Shown here in pieces: positions 6,744-9,229 of a DNA stretch of 9,229 nucleotides (the stretch's first letter is position 1; every line of letters begins with the position of its first letter). A program made the position numbers and the translations under genes. Origin of the DNA: Methylococcaceae bacterium (lineage in GTDB: Bacteria; Pseudomonadota; Gammaproteobacteria; Methylococcales; Methylomonadaceae); the NCBI GenBank assembly GCA_030699345.1, contig JAUYMX010000147.1, positions 1 through 9,229 of the forward strand, written 5' to 3'. The notes beneath the pieces are model-generated. The model saw only the letters and a program-made list of their open reading frames with translations. It did not search any database and was not told the DNA's origin.

Positions 6744-9032
6744 ATGCTTGAAGCCATCCTGATCACTACTGTACTCATAATCATCACCTTCAGCGTGCCG
6801 TCAATCCGGCGCAATGTGCTGACGCGTCCGCTGTTCAACAAAATGCGCCACGCGTTGCCGCCGATGTCGCAAACCGAACGAGAAGCGTTGGAGGCCGGTA
6901 AACCTTGGTGGGATGCGGAATTGTTCACCGGTAAACCCGATTGGCGCAAACTCAACAATCTGCCTGCCGCTCGTTTAAGCGAGCAAGAACAAGCCTATCT
7001 CGATGGCCCGGTCGAAACCTTGTGCAGTATGCTCAACGATTGGGACATCACCCATCATCGCCGGGATTTATCGCCGGAAGTTTGGGACTACATTAAGCAG
7101 CATAAATTTTGCGGCATCATCATTCCCAAACATTTCGGCGGTTTGGCGTTTTCCGAATTTGCCCATTCTCAAGTGGTGATGAAGATTGCCAGCCGGAGCA
7201 CTACCGCTGCGGTGACGGTGATGGTGCCTAATTCCTTGGGGCCAGCCAAACTGTTGTTGGCTTACGGTACCGAACAGCAAAAAAATCACTATCTTCCTCG
7301 TTTGGCGGAAGGCACGGAAATACCGGCCTTCGCGCTGACAGGACCGCATGCAGGCAGCGATGCAGGCGCCATGCCCGATACCGGTGTGGTTTGTTACGGC
7401 ACATTTGCAGGCAAGGAGTTGCTGGGTATCCGCCTCAATTGGGAAAAACGTTACATCACGCTAGGGCCCGTCGCCACTGTGTTGGGGTTGGCGTTTAAGT
7501 TGTTTGATCCCGAGCATTTACTCGGCGAGCAAGAAGACATCGGTATCACGTTGGCGTTAATTCCAACCAACACGCAGGGTATCTCCATCGGCAAACGGCA
7601 TTTTCCGCTGGATTCAGGTTTTCAAAATGGCCCGAATTGGGGCAAAGATGTGTTTATTCCGATCGATTGGATCATCGGCGGCGCGGCGCAGGTTGGTAAA
7701 GGCTGGACCATGTTGATGCAAAGTCTTGCGACCGGCCGGGCGATTTCATTGCCTGCACTCAGTGTCGGCGCAGCTAAATTTGTCTGTCGTAACAGCGGCG
7801 CGTATGCCCGAATCCGCACCCAGTTTAATTTACCCATCGGCGCCTTCGAAGGCATTGAAGAAGTCTTGGCGCGCATGGCAGGGACAACGTATCTAATGGA
7901 TGCGGCGCGCCAAGTCACTTGCGCGGCGTTGGACGACGGAGAGAAACCGGCGGTAATTTCCGCAATTTTGAAATACCAACTGACCGAAGGCATGCGCCGG
8001 ATTATTAACGATGGTATGGATATACAAGGCGGCTCCGGGATTTGTCTGGGGCCATCCAATTATATCGGTCGACTGTATCAAGTGATTCCGGTCGGGATTA
8101 CCGTGGAGGGCGCGAATATACTGACGCGCACCATGATGATTTTTGGCCAGGGCGCGGTGCGTTGTCATCCTTATATTCAAAGTGAAATGGCCGCTTTGAA
8201 TACAGCAGACTTGCCGCAATTTGATGCGATTTTGTGGCGGCATATAAGATTTTTCTTGAACAATCTGCTGCGCGGCCTGTGGTTCGGTTTCGGCGGCGCG
8301 GTTCTGGCGAAAACGCCGGGCGACCAGCATACCCGGCGTTATTATCGACAATTAACCCGGCTTAGTACCGGCTTTGCGATGGTTGCCGATTTTGCGTTGC
8401 TGACACTGGGCGGCAATCTCAAACGTAAAGAACGCATTTCCGGGCGTTTTGCGGATGTACTTAGCTATTTATACCTGTGTTCTTGCGCGCTTAAACACTT
8501 TGAAAACCAAGGCGCGCAAGTCGATGATTTACCTTTGCTGCATTGGGCCTGCCAACATAGCTTGCACCGGGCACAACAATCATTATTGGCGGTGTTTTGC
8601 TTATTGCCGTCCAGAATTCCGGCAGTGTTGTTACGTGCCGCACTGTTTCCGCTTGGCAAACCTTACGCTCCGCCGCAAGACCGGCTGGTAGGGCAATTAG
8701 CGCACTTACTGCTCACCGATAATCCGGCCCGTGATCGTTTGACTGACGGTATCTACATTAATAACGATCCCAATGATTCCACTGGCCGCATTGAAACTGC
8801 CTTCAAAGCGGTATTGCAGGCTGCACCCACCGAAGCAAAACTTCGGCTTGCTCAAAAGCAAGGTTTGCTTAGCAAAGGGCTAGTTGAAAGCGTCTTAAAA
8901 GAGGCAGTATCAAAAGACATCATCACAGCAGCTGAAGCAGAGTTAATCAACCAGGCCGAACAAGCCCGATTGATCGCGATAAGCGTCGATGATTTTGCGC
9001 CGGAACAATTAACCGGCGGCGTTAAACAGTAA
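6744..9032 (+). CDS. fadE: Acyl-CoA dehydrogenase, FadE family, with a short N-terminal membrane anchor
   Basis: FadE uses FAD to oxidise acyl-CoA to trans-2-enoyl-CoA, the first step of beta-oxidation, at the inner membrane. The 762-residue product follows E. coli FadE (814) nearly end to end: PPMSQTEREALEAGKPWW at 39-56, GPVETLCSMLNDWDITH, FALTGPHAGSDAGAMPDTG, KRYITLGPVATVLGLAFK at 235-252, HFPLDSGFQNGPNWGKDVFIPID and the C-terminal SVDDFAPEQL. VEGANILTRTMMIFGQGAVR holds Glu455, which aligns with the catalytic glutamate of the YEGT motif in medium-chain acyl-CoA dehydrogenase. The difference lies at the N-terminus: only one hydrophobic segment (about 4-20) precedes the conserved part, where E. 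coli has some 45 more residues with additional membrane segments. AGGAG upstream and the in-frame stop at 6672 confirm the short form. It is the third gene of the fad cluster, 118 bases after fadN across a palindromic element, and may have its own or read-through transcription. The electron acceptor is not encoded here. Confidence 0.95.
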   Translation: MLEAILITTVLIIITFSVPSIRRNVLTRPLFNKMRHALPPMSQTEREALEAGKPWWDAELFTGKPDWRKLNNLPAARLSEQEQAYLDGPVETLCSMLNDWDITHHRRDLSPEVWDYIKQHKFCGIIIPKHFGGLAFSEFAHSQVVMKIASRSTTAAVTVMVPNSLGPAKLLLAYGTEQQKNHYLPRLAEGTEIPAFALTGPHAGSDAGAMPDTGVVCYGTFAGKELLGIRLNWEKRYITLGPVATVLGLAFKLFDPEHLLGEQEDIGITLALIPTNTQGISIGKRHFPLDSGFQNGPNWGKDVFIPIDWIIGGAAQVGKGWTMLMQSLATGRAISLPALSVGAAKFVCRNSGAYARIRTQFNLPIGAFEGIEEVLARMAGTTYLMDAARQVTCAALDDGEKPAVISAILKYQLTEGMRRIINDGMDIQGGSGICLGPSNYIGRLYQVIPVGITVEGANILTRTMMIFGQGAVRCHPYIQSEMAALNTADLPQFDAILWRHIRFFLNNLLRGLWFGFGGAVLAKTPGDQHTRRYYRQLTRLSTGFAMVADFALLTLGGNLKRKERISGRFADVLSYLYLCSCALKHFENQGAQVDDLPLLHWACQHSLHRAQQSLLAVFCLLPSRIPAVLLRAALFPLGKPYAPPQDRLVGQLAHLLLTDNPARDRLTDGIYINNDPNDSTGRIETAFKAVLQAAPTEAKLRLAQKQGLLSKGLVESVLKEAVSKDIITAAEAELINQAEQARLIAISVDDFAPEQLTGGVKQ

Positions 9033-9159
9033 CCGTGTCGATATGGCCGCGAGCGGTGTGCTTGCGCCCGAAGTTAATCGGTCGCGTTAATACCATCTAA
9101 AGCCATCCGCGTTGATTCAGTATAATGATCAACACATTCATTCACTAACAGCATTACTT
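9033..9159. other. Non-coding spacer between fadE and the last gene
   Basis: No open frame of note is visible. A modest imperfect hairpin (9048-9054 with 9060-9066, one G-U pair, loop GGTGT) follows the fadE stop but lacks a U run, so it is not called as a terminator. A TATAAT hexamer lies further on and probably belongs to the gene starting at 9160. Confidence 0.5.
9121..9126 (+). promoter_or_regulatory. Perfect -10 hexamer upstream of the last gene
   Basis: TATAAT lies 33 bases before the ATG at 9160 and would start transcription about 27 bases before it. No good -35 element is visible 16-18 bases upstream (TAAAGC at 9098-9103), and no extended -10 TG is present. TTGAT (9112-9116) and ATCAA (9128-9132) flank the hexamer as a short inverted repeat, a position where a repressor could act. 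The assignment is tentative. Confidence 0.4.
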
Positions 9160-9229
9160 ATGTACAAATACGATGGTCGCGTGGTTTATCAAAGCCACGA
9201 TGATGAAGGCATTTTAGAGGTTGTCGAAG
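9160..9229 (+). CDS. Start of a gene cut by the window edge; possibly spermidine-synthase-like
   Basis: An ATG opens a frame of 23 complete codons that is still open at the window end, beginning MYKYDGRVVYQSHDDEGILE. The pattern of a short strand ending in VVY/VVH, then an acidic stretch, then G-x-x-E-V-V-E resembles the N-terminus of spermidine-synthase-like aminopropyltransferase proteins, where similar GPIEVVED segments occur. That is a memory-based resemblance over a very short stretch, so no function is assigned firmly. No strong Shine-Dalgarno is visible; the bases before the ATG are AGCATTACTT. The upstream TATAAT suggests its own transcript, separate from the fad cluster. Confidence 0.5.
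   Translation, partial: MYKYDGRVVYQSHDDEGILEVVE

Noticed and set aside
9048..9066. Terminator after fadE
   Set aside because: The 7-bp stem has a G-U pair and no U run follows it; the sequence continues CCCGAAG.
9074..9090. TTAA...TTAA inverted repeat in the spacer after fadE
   Set aside because: Only the outer four bases pair consistently; the interior does not form a palindrome.

Overview
The window looks like ordinary chromosomal DNA from a gammaproteobacterium. The 5'-truncated AccA and the FadE both match the E. coli proteins closely from memory, and base composition appears near 50% GC by eye. A methanotroph-type lineage (Methylococcales) is possible, but that is only an inference. 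I see no phage genes, transposase, CRISPR array, tRNA or rRNA. Almost all of the sequence is coding.

Layout. (1) 2-763 (+) is the 3' part of accA, which encodes the carboxyltransferase alpha subunit of acetyl-CoA carboxylase and commits carbon to fatty acid synthesis. (2) A perfect 20-bp hairpin at 785-830 separates it from a convergent gene. (3) 853-3000 (-) encodes a 715-residue fusion of a TVP38/TMEM64 (DedA-clan) membrane domain to a complete flavin disulfide reductase of the mercuric-reductase/lipoamide-dehydrogenase fold. (4) A 173-bp divergent intergenic region at 3001-3173 carries the likely promoter of a rightward fatty acid degradation operon. (5) 3174-4313 (+) encodes a FadA-type thiolase. 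It is coupled through a one-base overlap to 4313-6625 (+), a bifunctional 3-hydroxyacyl-CoA dehydrogenase/enoyl-CoA hydratase with the FadN domain order, dehydrogenase first. (6) A small imperfect palindromic element resembling a REP pair fills the 6626-6743 gap, and its first half forms a terminator-like hairpin. (7) 6744-9032 (+) encodes a FadE-type membrane acyl-CoA dehydrogenase with a shortened N-terminus. (8) 9033-9159 is non-coding, and a new gene begins at 9160 and runs off the end. Its first 23 residues faintly resemble spermidine-synthase-like proteins.

How the genes work together. FadE, the FadN-like protein and the thiolase supply all four chemical steps of one beta-oxidation turn: acyl-CoA oxidation, hydration, hydroxyacyl oxidation and thiolysis. 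Activation (FadD), import (FadL), the electron acceptor for FadE and a dedicated regulator are not in the window. The membrane-reductase fusion is transcribed away from this operon, and its substrate cannot be told from sequence.

I did not find a convincing undescribed system. The items most worth a second look are the membrane-domain/flavin-reductase fusion with its tyrosine in the catalytic-dyad position, the REP-like palindrome inside the fad operon, and the mixed make-up of that operon.
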